The notes under the pieces were generated by a model that was given only the letters and a program-made list of their open reading frames with translations, was not told where the DNA came from and made no database searches. 64,000 nt of DNA from Acanthopleura granulata (taxonomy: Eukaryota; Mollusca; Polyplacophora; Chitonida; Chitonidae), in NCBI GenBank assembly GCA_016165875.1, contig JABBOT010000011.1, forward strand, positions 8,621,711-8,685,710, in the 5' to 3' direction. Position numbers and translations under genes: made by a program. Shown here piece after piece: positions 12,198 through 25,546 of the stretch (position 1 is its first letter; each line of letters begins with the position of its first letter).

Positions 12198-12809
12198 TTA
12201 CACCGATGAAGAAAGAGAAAGGTTTTCTATCATGAAAAATAAATTTACAGCTTTTGGTATATATTCTCGGCCATTTGTGAAAAGTTTGTATTGTTTGTCG
12301 CAGCCTTTATTTTTTTTATCAAAGTGCTTATGTTTTAGTTAACTTTAGCAAGTACATGTAATGCATGTGGCACTAAACAGGTTGCGGGCCACATTCTTAC
12401 ATCCCATAAGCAATTTGGTTTTTTACTGATACAGACCTTGTGCTTACCCTGAGATAAAATGAGCATCTAATATGGATGTAGCCTCCAGACACAAAAACAC
12501 GCCATGGTATGCGAGGACAAAAAACAATCACAGTCATGAAACCACGATCGGCTGTTTCCGCTTCGCCGTCGGCACTCGAGGAGGCCAGCCGTAAACAGCC
12601 GAGTTTCACGTCTACACAACCTGCCACAAAATAATCGGCTGTATATTTGCTGTTTTTATCGTCACTGCCTGAGGTGTATGGGCTAACTGTGCTCATCAGA
12701 GTGGAACAAGCTAAGACACTTCAGTCCCCTTCTGCATTTCGTAAAGGATGGATGGGCGTACGGGGCCTTAAGTCTTTACTTATGACACCTTAAGTTCTCC
12801 ACGTCCTGA
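12198..12809. repeat. 612-bp direct duplication, copy 2
   Basis: Begins 'ttacaccgatgaag' immediately after the gap, as copy 1 does at 11,574, and ends 'ctccacgtcctga' where copy 1 ends 'ctccacgtcgtga'. It lies about 180 bases upstream of the proposed start codon of gene A, so it probably covers promoter-proximal DNA of that gene. Confidence 0.95.
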
Positions 12810-12986
12810 AGTTTAGCATGAAGCCGGGCCCATATCTTACCAAACGTTCAGTTATCAAGAGAAGGGAACAGGTTAGACCAGGAACAAGTCATTAACAGCA
12901 GTAATTTCGTAAGAAAACGGGACGTACATGTATTGCTTTTTTGAAGCACAAATATTTATCCGCAACCTGACGTGAATTTTACCCCA

Positions 12987-13019
12987 ATGGCTGAAGAGAG
13001 AAGACAGTTCCCTAGAAGG
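12987..13019 (+). CDS. Gene A exon 1: start and first 11 residues of SEA/mucin-like type II membrane protein
   Basis: ATG followed by ten codons (M-A-E-E-R-R-Q-F-P-R-R) runs into a consensus donor, AGG|GTGAGT, leaving phase 0. Exon 2 of the same gene opens in phase 0. Gene B has the same arrangement: ATG, ten codons, consensus donor, phase 0. Both tiny exons encode a basic peptide with Arg and Phe. The exon was chosen from that parallel and from frame agreement, not from transcript data, and the intron that follows would be 12.5 kb. An unseen alternative first exon in that interval is possible. The whole proposed coding sequence sums to 1,536 nt, a multiple of three. Confidence 0.6.
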
Positions 13020-16000
13020 GTGAGTATACAATATATATATACTTAAAAACACATGGAAATCAATACATGTAACTGAAAACCTGTTTGATCTCTACCGTCA
13101 GGTATCTCAAATAAAGTTCAACACGAAAAAACATGCGGTTTTATTTACTGTCCTTCGTAGATGCCCGCCGCAAAGGTAATAGAAAATTTATTTGAAATAA
13201 GGACGTAAATAACAGAAAACTCGCTACTCACATGTTCAGAACTTGCTGTGTACATTTCTGTAATGTACAAACATTCTTTTCTTTGACCATACTCTATAGT
13301 ATTATTTTATCAACCTCAGTTTTCTTCCTGTCCATTTAAATGTTGGCCAGTGTTGCTGACGTATCGGTTACACCCAAAGATAAAAATGCCCACGCATTGT
13401 TACATAATAGTCATCTATAAACGGAAACGGCTTTAAACGAAAATATGCAAATTAACAGACTACATAGGACGAATGATGGCTACACAAGGCTGATAAATGA
13501 AGCTGTGTTTTGTTATCCAAAACAGTTTTTCTTATAGTCTTTAAAATATCATTATCTTCCGATGTTATTTAGATCTCATTGTTGTCGAAACCTTCAATAT
13601 GAGATCAGCCTTAACCTATTGTAAGGATAAAATCTCTGTCCATTTTGTTTCTGTTCTATTTTCTTTGGTGAGCACTACTCAGTTCTTAAAAATTATATCC
13701 ATTTGTTATTATGGTATTCAGAAGTGTTGGTGTATTCAAATTGTGATACATATTGGTATTTTTATGAGGCTTTGATATTAACGATGGCCCTAAATCCAAA
13801 GTTCTGGTGTGAAATATTTCTCATTTATAAATACATCTGAAGTACAATTGCAAAATACAGGAGAGAAGTTTTAAAATGCAATGCATGTACACTATGAATT
13901 CTTCTCATTTACTGTGTAATAGATGGAAAGTTTCTGATTCATCAGCTGATTATGCAACATACGAGTCTGACAGCAAAGAAATGTGCGAGTCACTCCCACA
14001 GCAGAACGAGATTTACAACATCATCTAGTTATTTTAAGGGCACAGTATCTGTTTTTAGTGTTCTTTCGTCGCTTGTGAGTTTGTTGTCAAACAAAATATG
14101 ACAGAATACATATAAGCAAGTAATTAGTGGTCAATGATGCGTGACGAGCACAATCTGTGAAAACCTGCACATATATACATAGTGACGCCGAGCGAAGTTG
14201 TCAAACGGATTATAATTCCGTTCAGAACATCAGCTTTGCTTGTCAAGCATTTTCTCGTGACATATATATTACAATCATCTATGCGCCAATATTCCCACAG
14301 GTTCTTCTCCAATGTTTCTTCCATCTCTCTAAATTGTTTTCAGGCTAGATTCCTATGTGCATATTGTCACCCAGAGTCAAGCCCCGTGCTATACTAACTA
14401 AAACCATACCCTAGTGTATTTTGGTACTGAATAACTGCTATAATAGAGTATGTTAGGTACCTGTTCCCGTGTAATGGCGACTGGGGTCCAAGCCTAACGA
14501 TCGATTGTTCTCTAGTAACACACGGGTACTACGTTCACAGCCTGCCCACAAATCGACACGACAGAAGAAGGGCTGAACAATGAACAACACAGCCTGATCC
14601 TGATTCACTTTAAGTGCGAAAGGCTCCTCATTACTCCCTCGATGATCACAACATACCTACGTTGAATTCTTGAATTCTTCGTTATTCAGAAGTGTAGGTC
14701 TATGTTATACTTTTGTATTACTGCACAGTATTTTTACTCATATATACCGAAGTTTACTCACATTTTAAAGTTTTAAGTTACCCATGCTATAGCCGGCTCA
14801 TTAGAATTTTCATGTGTTATAAAGACAACTGTGAGTAAAAGGTGTCACTGACACAGACTCATGAGTGAATAATCATTTGATTAGAAACTAACGCAGATTT
14901 AGGACACATTTAAGTATAGATCACATGCTATATTTGTCCGCAATCAACGGTGTAATATTCTCAAAACTAGAGTGTTTTGTTTAATACACAACTCAACATA
15001 ACCGGACTAAAAGTGTTTTAAGACAGCCGTGCGTGCAGCCCGTCAATAACCCGTCAATGACCTGTCATTTGCGTTCGTCTCATAAATGCATTACATAAAA
15101 CTATAAAGCATGCATGGTGACGTCAGATAAGAAAGGACAGGTCCATTGGAACTATGGCTACGCATTTCCTGAAAGTAGGCTATACCCTTGAAGAATTTTA
15201 TATGAATATGTACATTGTGTTTAAAATTGGTTTTTAGAATGATAACTGTTTGCAAAGATTAAAAAACGTATGCCATTTAGAGATCAATATGTTAATGAAC
15301 TGAATGATAAATGTCTCGTTGTGTGTGTATCCTTCAAATCCACGTGAAGTATATCGCTGAAAATCCGTAGTACACTTCCACAAAGGCACGATTTTAAGTT
15401 TTATTTCGCTGACACAAATGTACATGTACACATGGACAAGACGAGAGTTTGTGCTCGATCGAGCAAATGTAGAGCACGCATGATGCGTGAATCTATTAAA
15501 AATCCCGGATAAGATTCAATTAACGCCTCACTCTGAATATCTATTTAATCCTTTTCTAAAAATATACGACAAATGAATAAAGTGAGGCTCATTGATTATA
15601 TCCATGTACTTTTCAGCAGGTTACGCTAATTAATAAACCGTATAAAAAAACTTTCTGTGCGTTTCGGTAATTTGTGGTCAGATATTTTTGATATGATAAT
15701 TTCCACTGCTCCGCATCAAACTTCAGTTCATCTCTGTATGTTGTTTTGTCGTTTAAGCATAATTTACAGCACTTAATTGAATGTATGAACTAACCAGACC
15801 TTTCTGTACATGAACATCAACTGGATATACATTTCTAATTTAAACGGAGCACAGGGTTAGCGTTATACTATAGCTGATAAGCTTCCAGTCATAGTAAGTC
15901 TAGGGCAACTCTATATGCTTTTCTCCATTTGTTAAAAGTGTCTATTTTTATATATACAGGCCCACTGTAATACCTCGATTCTCGATGGTATCAGAATCTG

Positions 16001-19000
16001 ACATATCTATACTTTACACATATTCACATATACAGATAGCTATCTGTTAACCTTGGCTTTTATGTAAACAACTGAGTGTGCAGTGCCTTTAAGCCAAGAA
16101 AAAACACTGCGCTAAACATCAGAAATTTAAACGAATTAACTGAAGGAAAAAGAAAACAGACCAGAAGACAATTCAGACTATTCAAAGGGTTTGACAATAT
16201 GTCACTGAAAGAGTCGTGACTGGAATGTTTTCAAAATAGTGGTTTTGAAATCCTAAACAGGTGAGAACAATGGACGCCATCATTATTTTCACACTTCGTT
16301 AAGAGATAACTCATGTTCTGTTCACTGGTATTAAAAACAGAAAAAAAATCATTTTAGAGGTATCGAAGGTCAGTAGATTTGTCGTCTTACTTAGGTCTCC
16401 ATGGACATTATAAATACTAAAAAGAATGTCCACCTTTTAAACCTCTACGTAACACTGAAATAATGCATTTTACCACAAAGTTTGCAAAATATAACACCGA
16501 AACAATGTATATTACCATAGGGATCACTAATGCATCCATAGAGACACATGAACAATCGAGTCTTCCAAAAAAAGGTAAAAAAATGACAGTTACATGCACA
16601 TAAAGTGACCTTGGTTGATAAAGTTAATAATTTATAGTGAGTATATGACATACTGCGTTATGATTATTCAGCATAGATGCCCGGTTGTTAGTCTATGCAA
16701 AGCTACTGAAAACAACAATTTAACAATTAACTGCTTAAATTTTAATTTTAAATGTTGTTGTCTTTGAGTGTCAAGGAAAGGCCTTTGATCGATATGAGCT
16801 ATTGTACCGTTATCTATATTATTGGCTGTTGGTCTCGACCAAATCAGTGTTATCAAGTCAGTGCTTTTAAATAGCTTCAATGATAGCACGTAATATAGTT
16901 GTTCTAATTTTAAAGTTTGTTTTCATCAAATACCTATAGGATTTTTCCATGTGAGCCACGAGGCCTGGTACGCCACGTTTCCCCCTTATCTTCTACTCAG
17001 GCCAGTGATATATTGTGTCCCTCAGCACGGGAGGAGCGTCTGTGGGAACGGCAGGCACAAGTAGTCGTGAATTAATAAGTCTGTCTCTTAATGAAGTGAA
17101 TTTTTGCGGAGTTTGTTCGTGTATGTTATACCCCTGAGGTGGTTAGAGGCTATTTCTGTACTCATTTGTAACCATACTAAGTGTTACCCCCGGGAAGATG
17201 GGCAGATAAAATCTGTAGTCAAGAAAATTAACCAAAAAAAAAGTGAGGGGGCAAAAAACAAAAATCAAAAAAAAAAAATTAAAAATAAAAAAAACCCACA
17301 AAAATTATGGTATTATGGTAATGACACCGACAGGGTTATAGAAAGTCTAAGAAAAAAGGACAGAGTAACAACTACAACAAGATAAACAGCAATACAACAA
17401 CACAACATTAATATCGGTATACATTATTTAGGATCATTAGGTAAAGAGACACTTTTCCTGAGACAAAAAAATGTTTCTTGAATAAGAGATGAAGATCAGA
17501 GAAGTCTTAAAGAAAATGTTACCTTACAAAAACATGTTCATTTCACACAGAAAAGATTTTCAGTGTGTAAACCTGCTAACATTTTCACAAGTCAGGCTAA
17601 AACTGCACCTGTAGCTAATAAATAGTTTGTGTTCTACATTCGTGCTTTTAACTGAACCTTTCAACCACCTCAGGTATGTCTGTTATTTTCTTTAAGTTCC
17701 ATAGGTCTATGCATTGCTTCTAATTGACTTTGTTATCTACCCATGTAGATATAGGCCTATAATCCGCAGGCAGAGAGGTTTAATCCCATACTACAGATAT
17801 TTATGATTGCAAATATACCAAAGCCTATTTGCACAAAAACGAACAAAAAACTCCCAAAACTCAGATTGTTTTTTTTATTTTTTGTAACATTTCACCCTGG
17901 GATAAAAATTCTTCCACCCGTCCACGGTAATTATCACGCCGCCGCAACGTTAATGCGCACCCCGTTCGCCCTGCAGGTCAGAAGAATCATTCTCATGATA
18001 ACGAAGAACCTGACAGTTTAAGGTTGCGCCTCGATTAAAAACTGAGCACAAATGACCCCCCCCCCCACCTTCCCCAACACTCCCTCACCACCAATCGTCT
18101 CATGCTTTGCTGTAGGTGTTGAAGGTCAAATGAAGGTTGAGCTAGGAAGGCCGTATTGATGTTAAATGAGGAGCTGTTAATTGCAATATCTTATAACATT
18201 CCGCTATTCTGTATGCTCGCGATTGTCCCATCAATGTATTGCAAAACTGTGATGACGTAACTGCACCGAGAAGGTTAGAAGCTTTTGTCTGTCTGTCTGC
18301 CTGCCGGTAAAACAGTTATGCGTGAAATTTTATGTAATGCTTGGCCTTGGTTCCCTGGAATGGTGCTTGCATGGTTTTACAAGGCTAATCACCAGTCCAG
18401 TACATTTTTGTGGTGATATGAGATCTAGACCTGGATTTATTTTCAAATAGGGGCCGAATGTATTTTTCCTTCTGTTAACAAAAACAACGCTCGAGGCTCT
18501 GTAGTAGGGGAGCCTGTACATTTTACTCTGGCCAAGTTTTGCGCGCTATGGGAGTGCCTCCCTGTTAACATCTGAACTTACCAAATGGTTAGCCGTTCAC
18601 TCGTTGTCAAAAAACTTGCAATCCGATCGTTTCTACTTTACAAATGTTGTGCCCTTTAATAGAACGGATTTGTTCCGTTTGCTATGGCGGGTTGTTCAAC
18701 ATTTGTTGTTTGGCAGGTTCCGTTAGCCAGTTACAGGTAATCCACGACCTCGCCGCTAACAGCATTGTCGTTAGTGTTGGAGCTTGTCAGAATCAGGAGA
18801 ATTTCCCTGTAGGGAGTAATATTATACAGAATTCAGGAATTGTGAACTCGAGAGAAGTGTGTTCAACGTGTGCGGAGCGTTGTCTCTAACGTTGTCGGTT
18901 TTCGAATCTCTGAAGAAAAAACGATATCTGTGATTCGTTAATCTATGGACACTGGTCAATGTGCTTTGGCAGCTGCCTTTTTAAATCATTAAAGTAAATA

Positions 19001-19456
19001 ATATATGTCGTATCGCGCATGATTTTATTTTGCCGTTAGGCGTAATGTAATTAAACTGTACCCTTTTTTCGCGAGAGTCAAGCAGTAAGTCCAAAGTCGG
19101 TGTCTTTCAAATTACTCTCGGCAAATCATAGCCTGAAAATAAATTAAAACTGCCAACTCCATGTATGTCGATCAATCAAAATCCCATTGGTAGGTCGAAT
19201 CAGAACCCTCTTTTGAAGTTTTGAAACATAGTCTAGGTTCTCCTCGGAAAGCGATTGCAAAGTACTAACTTATCTATCTTTGAAAATTGTATTCACAGTT
19301 TTTTCTTCTGGGCATGTCTCTTGTAATCCAGTCTTTGGAACTACAAAAACTGTTTCAAATTACGTTATCTGTATACAGTAAGCATCTCTATACCAGGCGG
19401 CTCCGATGGTCGGCCAGACCCCCAAATCTCTGACATCCTGTTTTTTTACACAAGTG

Positions 19457-19595
19457 CTATTCACTTACCGGGGGGCGGGAGGCGTCACTTAAGGTGGGGG
19501 GGATTTCACTGATAAGGGGATCTACTCACTTACGAGGGGGAGGGGTTATTCCCTTACGACTGGCTGCTCACTTACGAGGGAGTTATTCTCCTGCG
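19457..19595 (+). repeat. Degenerate G-rich short tandem repeat
   Basis: The phrase 'ctcacttacgaggg' and variants ('ttcacttaccgggggg', 'gtcacttaaggtgggg', 'ttcccttacgactgg') recur four to six times at uneven spacing, with several runs of four to seven G. It looks like a decayed minisatellite. Confidence 0.6.
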
Positions 19596-21454
19596 AGAGG
19601 CCTAATTGCTGCTTTTTGCGGGATATCACAGCTCTTCTAATTAGCGCTTTTATCGTTAAGAGTTTATGTCGTACCGGTAGTCAAGAATGTACAACTTTAG
19701 CAGTAATGGCATCACTTCCTGGTGAAAAACCGAAACAACGAGAGCTGGAATCATGCACTAAACCTGACTGGTCAACCGGGGATTTCGTCTGGAGAGAATC
19801 GTGCGCGTTAAACACCTTAGCCATCAAAGATGTAGGCCTACTGAATTGAAACACTTATACCAAGAAACAAAAATATCTAGTGGTGCGACTTACGTCCATT
19901 AAATGAGTCACTGGTATCAATTAAAGACAGGTAAATTTCGCCTTCAAATAATCTTTTTAATGTAATTATCATTTGATGAGTAAAAGCAATATTCCAGTAC
20001 CCTCTCTCTGGGCTTAAAAAAGGTGGACCATATCAGTTTAAATCTTCTCGGACCCAGGGTACATTAAGCTTAACAGGTCGTAAGCGTATGCCGGTCACAT
20101 GCACACGTAGACAGCAGGGTTGAGAGGGATGTGACAGCGTGGGGTCTTACTGTGAAAAAATCCAGCCCTTCCTCTTTTTGGGTCCGGAAGCCAAGCGGAC
20201 AGAGTCCTGTATGGACATTTCTGAAGTGGTCAAAATTGTCACCGATTTACCGAAGTAGTTCCAGATTTAGTGTGTACTGTCGCGGTCTGTTTCAGCATCT
20301 CTGAAAGGTTTTCCTCTGTTCAAATAAGCCCTATTGTAGCATCGCGATTCTATAGCACAACGTAACTAAGTCATGAAATACGGCTAAGATAATTTTTTGA
20401 CAATAACAGTGGCGTGTTGCTTGCAGACACTCTTTTGCTCCATGATACAACATGTTGAAAATTCCAGTGATTCGGTCAGACAAACATTAAAAAGAATATT
20501 TGTTGCCGGAAAGATGACCCACTCGATAAATTCGAGCCGACTCAAACTTTTCTTTTCACGAACCTTGAGGATATTTTTGGACAAAAATAAAACTTATAGG
20601 GAACTCCTTGAAAATTCTAATTCAACGAGGAGCATATCATTCGTATTTTTTATTCAAATGTGAGAAATCCAATCCGTGCAACTAAAATTTCAAAGCAAAG
20701 TATTAACGTCATTCAGCCGATTCATCGTTGGCGTTGTCGCATTATACATGACCTTATTTTCGTTTTCTAGCTACACCACCCATACACATATTCCTCTGGC
20801 TCTAACAACAAACTGGGTCATTATATATCGCACCAGGGTCGTTTGTCGCCTCCTATTGATTTACCTTGATAGCATGCAGTGTAAGATCACTGAGATAAAA
20901 AAGGCCATCGTTAAAACAAAGTTAAGCTATGTGGAAGTGACATCACAGATGGCGCTACTTGTAGCCTCACGTTTCTCTTGCTGGTAAGTCAGTAGTGTAG
21001 CATTTACAATATAATGTAAGCTTGATAAAGCACAGTGTGGTAAGGATTTTCATCGAGAATAAATTGATAAGTAGAGTTTATTTAGCTAGGAAAGTGCAAG
21101 GCAAGAATTTTGTCCAAAAGTACGGTTTGAATGGCATACAAAGAAGATAACTGCGAGTGTTCATGGTTGAAGCAAAATAAAGTAAAGTACATTTCTACTG
21201 CTGTTTTTTTCTTTCCGATAAACATAGCCATTTTGATGATTGTTTTAAAATGTAACATGAACACAGGACATGAATAGGGCAAAAAATTTGTATAAAACTG
21301 AAAAGGTTAAAATAAAAAAGAGTTGCTTTTTGCTCACGGATGGTAAAACGAAGAAGAAAATGAATATTTAAAATAAAAACCTTTTGATTAAATTACTGGT
21401 ATTGCAATTTCATACGAAAATATCTTAAAAAAGAATATTTATTATTTAAAAGGT

Positions 21455-21662
21455 ATTATACAGCGTACTCGGGAATATTTCACTCACAGACGAAGGCCAG
21501 CATTAAGTAGGCCTAATTGTGGAAAGAAACCGGACATTTTCCAAAGGAAACCCACGGCCATCCGGAGGTTGCAGGCAAACTTTATTCTTCTGAGTGGAGA
21601 GGGTGTTGGCCTACATCGGCCAGTGAACTCACGCCACTCACACTGTTGAGAGGCTTCCGGAC
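21455..21662 (-). mobile_element. tRNA-derived SINE, reverse, diverged
   Basis: 'agcgtactcgggaatatttc', 'ggaaagaaaccggacattt' and 'aaacccacggccatccgga' are the reverse complement of the SINE tail and body. The head end ('gaactcacgccactcac') is diverged. Confidence 0.75.
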
Positions 21663-21683
21663 TATGGTGAAATATGAATATTT

Positions 21684-21764
21684 ATCATGATTTAAAAATT
21701 GGATACTTTTGAAAGTAAATTGATTGATCATGATTTAAAAAATTGGATACTTTTAAAAGTAAAT
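21684..21764. repeat. 43-bp tandem duplication
   Basis: 'atcatgatttaaaaattgga' with its downstream 23 bases is repeated almost exactly from 21,727, the differences being one extra A and one G/A change. Confidence 0.85.
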
Positions 21765-21900
21765 GCAAGATAAAGTTTTACTATGAAGTTAGAAAATTTG
21801 GTCATTAAAAATCCTGGAATTCATATCACTATCTTCCTGTGTCTCACTATTATTACCTTCTTGGGATGGTGGAGGGCGAAATACACAGATGCTGCATCCA

Positions 21901-22012
21901 TTATTTATTTATTTTATTTATTTGATTAGTGCTTTACGCCGTATTCAAGTATATTTCATTTATACGACGGCGGATAGCATTATGGTGGGAGGAAATCCGG
22001 CAGAGCCTGCAT
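21901..22012 (-). mobile_element. SINE 3'-half, reverse
   Basis: Starts with the reversed (TAAA)n tail at 21,901-21,925, then 'tttacgccgtattcaagta' and 'attatggtgggaggaaatc', and ends at 'cggcagagcctgc'. The 5' half is absent, as expected for a truncated copy. Confidence 0.85.
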
Positions 22013-22933
22013 TCATTAATATACTTGTTCATATAGCCTAGCCCATCTATAGTCCCCAAGAAATGATCCTCTGCAGTCTCAACAAGCTGAATATTTTTGA
22101 CAACTGCCAATCAACAATCCATTCGTTTTCAGCTACACACTTTTGTAACGGTTTATTATTCCAAGGGAGGGTTTTGTGAAAATATAATTCACATAGCTTG
22201 TCAATGCTTAATTCTTTTAAGTTGTTAGGTACCTACATGGTACCGACGAATTGTCTAGCTGTTTCACCCATTTCCAACATTTTGGTCCGGAATTCAATTT
22301 TGGCAGCTTACCTGGCTTTCCAGATGCATATGTATCTTTAGTATACTGTAAACTGAAACTTAGTACATAGTCAGTAACTTTTCTTGGTGAAATCAAGTTT
22401 TGATCTGTTCGGCTCAATTTGGAAAAAGATATGTCTTTGTAGTACTCGTCAGCTCAAAGAAGCGTGTCTTGCTTTCACAATTTAATGCTTCTAGAATGCT
22501 TGTTTCCAGATGCAATAGTTTATGAAAATCCAGTGTTGAAGTCGGCTCAAACATTTCCACACGTACAACTGACCTAAGCATCCGAATTCAAGATATGATC
22601 ACATTAAAGAGAGTTTTAAAGAAAACTTCCGTTTAAAGATCATCGTTAACTTTATGATCCTGCAATTGCATTACGCAATAACCAGATCCCTTTTAAACCG
22701 ATCAGGTTCCAGTTTTTGTCTTATGTCATAGTGTCCAATAAACACTGGCAGGATTCTTGGTTCGGCTTTGGTTTCATATGGTGTATACATTAATGTATCA
22801 CAAATGAACTGTGATAGAAAATACTTTGCCAGTGTTGGCTTTCACCAGTTTTGGCCTTCCGGTTGCTAACCAATCATACTGGAAGGATTTTGACGAGGAT
22901 TACCACGTGACTGGACCAGAATGGCACTTCATT

Positions 22934-22992
22934 GAACGAGAGTCTCCGCGTGATTGGACGAGAGTATCCACATGATTGGACGAGAGGATCTA
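22934..22992 (+). repeat. 22-bp tandem repeat, about 2.5 copies
   Basis: 'cgagagtctccgcgtgattg' is followed by the variants 'cgagagtatccacatgattg' and 'cgagaggatct'. Confidence 0.75.
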
Positions 22993-23588
22993 TATTATTA
23001 TAATATAATAACTAATAGAATTTTAGTTACTGATTTTTAACTTGATTCCTAGTTATATGTGCCGTGTGTGTTAATAAAATTCCTCAAGAAGGTTTAAGGA
23101 GCCGAGAGAAGCTCGTAAAAAGATACATTCTGATACAGATAATGCGTGTGAAATGTCACAATCCCCATTCAAGCGGACACGAAGTACATAAATCTTTAAT
23201 CTTACAGCCGTGAAGACATGACTGGCTGGCTCCAGTGTCGTGCAAGCACACGGGGACATGATCAGCACGAATCACCAGGTTTCCAGGGATAATGAATGTA
23301 TGTACACCGCTTTGATATAGAATGCACCGATGAGTCAGTGTGTGCTATGCGTTCGATAGACCAATAAATTCTGCAAGCCTGTAGGATTGAATGCAGCCTG
23401 TGAACGGGACTTTATACAGATATGTAAGTTCGGGAACGTGCATCAGGTGATTACTTTGCTATATTACAGGAGGATGAGGGTACATATATAGGTGTACAAA
23501 TGGTCCTGTGGGTGGGATGTCTGGAGTTGGTGGGAAAGAACTAGATGTCATTGTATATATACATATTTATAGAGGGAAAATCAGCAAG

Positions 23589-23666
23589 CAGAATGTTGGC
23601 CACCGTTACAGAAGTGAAGTATTCTTGAGTACGGCGTAAAACACTAATCAGATAAATAAATAAATA
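23589..23666 (+). mobile_element. SINE tail fragment
   Basis: 'atgttggccaccgttacag' and 'gagtacggcgtaaaacact' followed by (ATAA)n form the last 75 bases or so of the SINE. Confidence 0.85.
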
Positions 23667-25546
23667 TGAATACGTGTATCTCCAGTGCAACCCATTTCTT
23701 AAAAATGAAATCAAATTGCACATAACATAAACCATACTAGTCGCAAGCGTATTATTTGTATACTATATGCTGTTACTTCGCCACGCCCTGTATGAACAGA
23801 TAAAATCAGATTAAGTTTCACTGCTTATCACTCCTGTCAATGACCACACAAACTGAGGATGTACGTTTATTATTCGCTGGTCTTGAACAAGAATATCGCC
23901 TTAAAAGATCAGTATCTTTAAAAGTGTCATTCGCTACGCAAAAAAAAACTGTAGTTATTTTACATTATCAATCAGACCAAGTGGTGACAAGGAATGTGGA
24001 GAGTGCTTAACCGGATGTACTTTGTTGCGCAACTGCTGACATCAGGAGATTTCAACGAAAATTGAGAAGTGCTGAAAATATTATAACGAACCGAAAACGA
24101 GATTATTGTGCTAAGTGAGAACTTTGTGCATATACAGTCGTTCGTAATAACATTCTGAGAGTCAGCAGAATTTAGTCAGTCATGAAAGTATTTCTGAATA
24201 TTAATAAAAAGATGGTGTTGTTAGGGTGTATCGATAGATTTGTTATCAGATAGCTGTCGATTGTATCTTTCACATGGAGTTTACACGTCGTGACATGCTG
24301 ACTGCTGCTGTTTGAGGCGGCATTTCTACACGAGAACTGCATTATCGCGACAGATATAGAGTCAAATTGACTGGTTAGGCCTTCACAAATTAACACAAGC
24401 CGGGTGAAGTCTCGAAATATGTGTCTGATATGTTTATATTAGTGCCTTTGAAAACAGATCTCAAACACGAATACAATGGAAACCGCTTAGAGAAGGAACA
24501 GGAATAGTGAGATCACACACAAAGATGTGGGATAAGTATAATGCAGGGCCATAAGCTGAGGCGTATGGTCAAGAACAGTAAGCCCCGAAACGCAGAGCAA
24601 CACCAAAAAAACTTCGAAAACAACATCAGTTACATTTCTTTCTTTGGTAAGGGTTTTTAGCTTTCTATGCATTATTTTGGTTATATAACTTTAAGCTATG
24701 AGTTTTGCAGCGGGTCGTCTAAAAGCCGGCAGTTCAGAGGAATGGACAAAGTTATGATGGACACGGTGTCAGTTGATGACTGTGTGAGGCTCCCTGTCTG
24801 GTGTCTTTCACACGGTATTCTATTGTGGCAGCACTACAATTATGTCGACATTAGCTCCAACCTACGACAGGGTTACTCCGTCATGATATCACCAACTGAA
24901 CACCAACATGGCCGTTAAACCCCAATCAAACTAATAAACAAACAATGCTGACACATTTGACCTTTATGCTGTCCCTTTGTAATACCATGTCTAAAACACT
25001 GGCAGTGACGGGTCAAGCCAGTGGTGAATGCCCTGATTCGTCACATAAGCCGTATCGTAAAGACACAAGCCATGAACATATACATGACAGGCTTAATGTG
25101 TGATGTTCTATATATATATACAAGGCGATTCGGATCATGACCAAGACACTGAACTTTAAGTCGAGTAATGGTAAAGATGATGAGATATAAGTTTGATCTG
25201 TCTGAGATCCAGAATGTAACAATCTTGGCACTCGGCAGCTCCACGCGGTCAGCACAGGAGAATACTCAGTGGCAGTGTACATAAATCACCATCGTTTGTT
25301 TTAACAACACCTGCTAATGAAATCCTAACTTTTCGTCTTTCAGTCTTGCGGATTGAATGTATCATGAAAATGTATGGTTATGCACGTGTAATCATTCACT
25401 TAAATTTAAGATTTAGTGTAACGTGAATGACATAGGGCAGCAAAGACAGAACCAGAAGAGCTCCAGACCGTATTTTATTTTGCATCAAAATAAATTTGGA
25501 GAGAATCGATTGTTGACCTGACGGTTTTCTGTTCTGTACATTTCAG

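Larger units (their letters stand above)
13020..25546 (+). other. Gene A intron 1 (12.5 kb)
   Basis: GT at 13,020 and AG at 25,545-25,546. It holds SINE copies in both orientations (21,455-21,662; 21,901-22,012; 23,589-23,666), the G-rich degenerate repeat at 19,457-19,595, a 43-bp duplication at 21,684-21,764 and a 22-bp repeat at 22,934-22,992. Otherwise it is AT-rich DNA in which I found no further exon. Confidence 0.5.

Noticed and set aside
11772..12696. 99-residue minus-strand open frame present twice
   Set aside because: Its duplication follows from the 612-bp DNA duplication. Conservation between copies about 1-2% apart is not evidence of selection, and no domain is visible.
18682..18737. 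Another candidate first exon for gene A (ATGGCGGG to a GTAATC donor)
   Set aside because: Wrong phase for exon 2 and a weak donor.
20939..20983. Candidate first exon for gene A (ATG to a GTAAGT at 20,982)
   Set aside because: Its phase would put a stop codon into exon 2; the candidate at 12,987 fits in phase.
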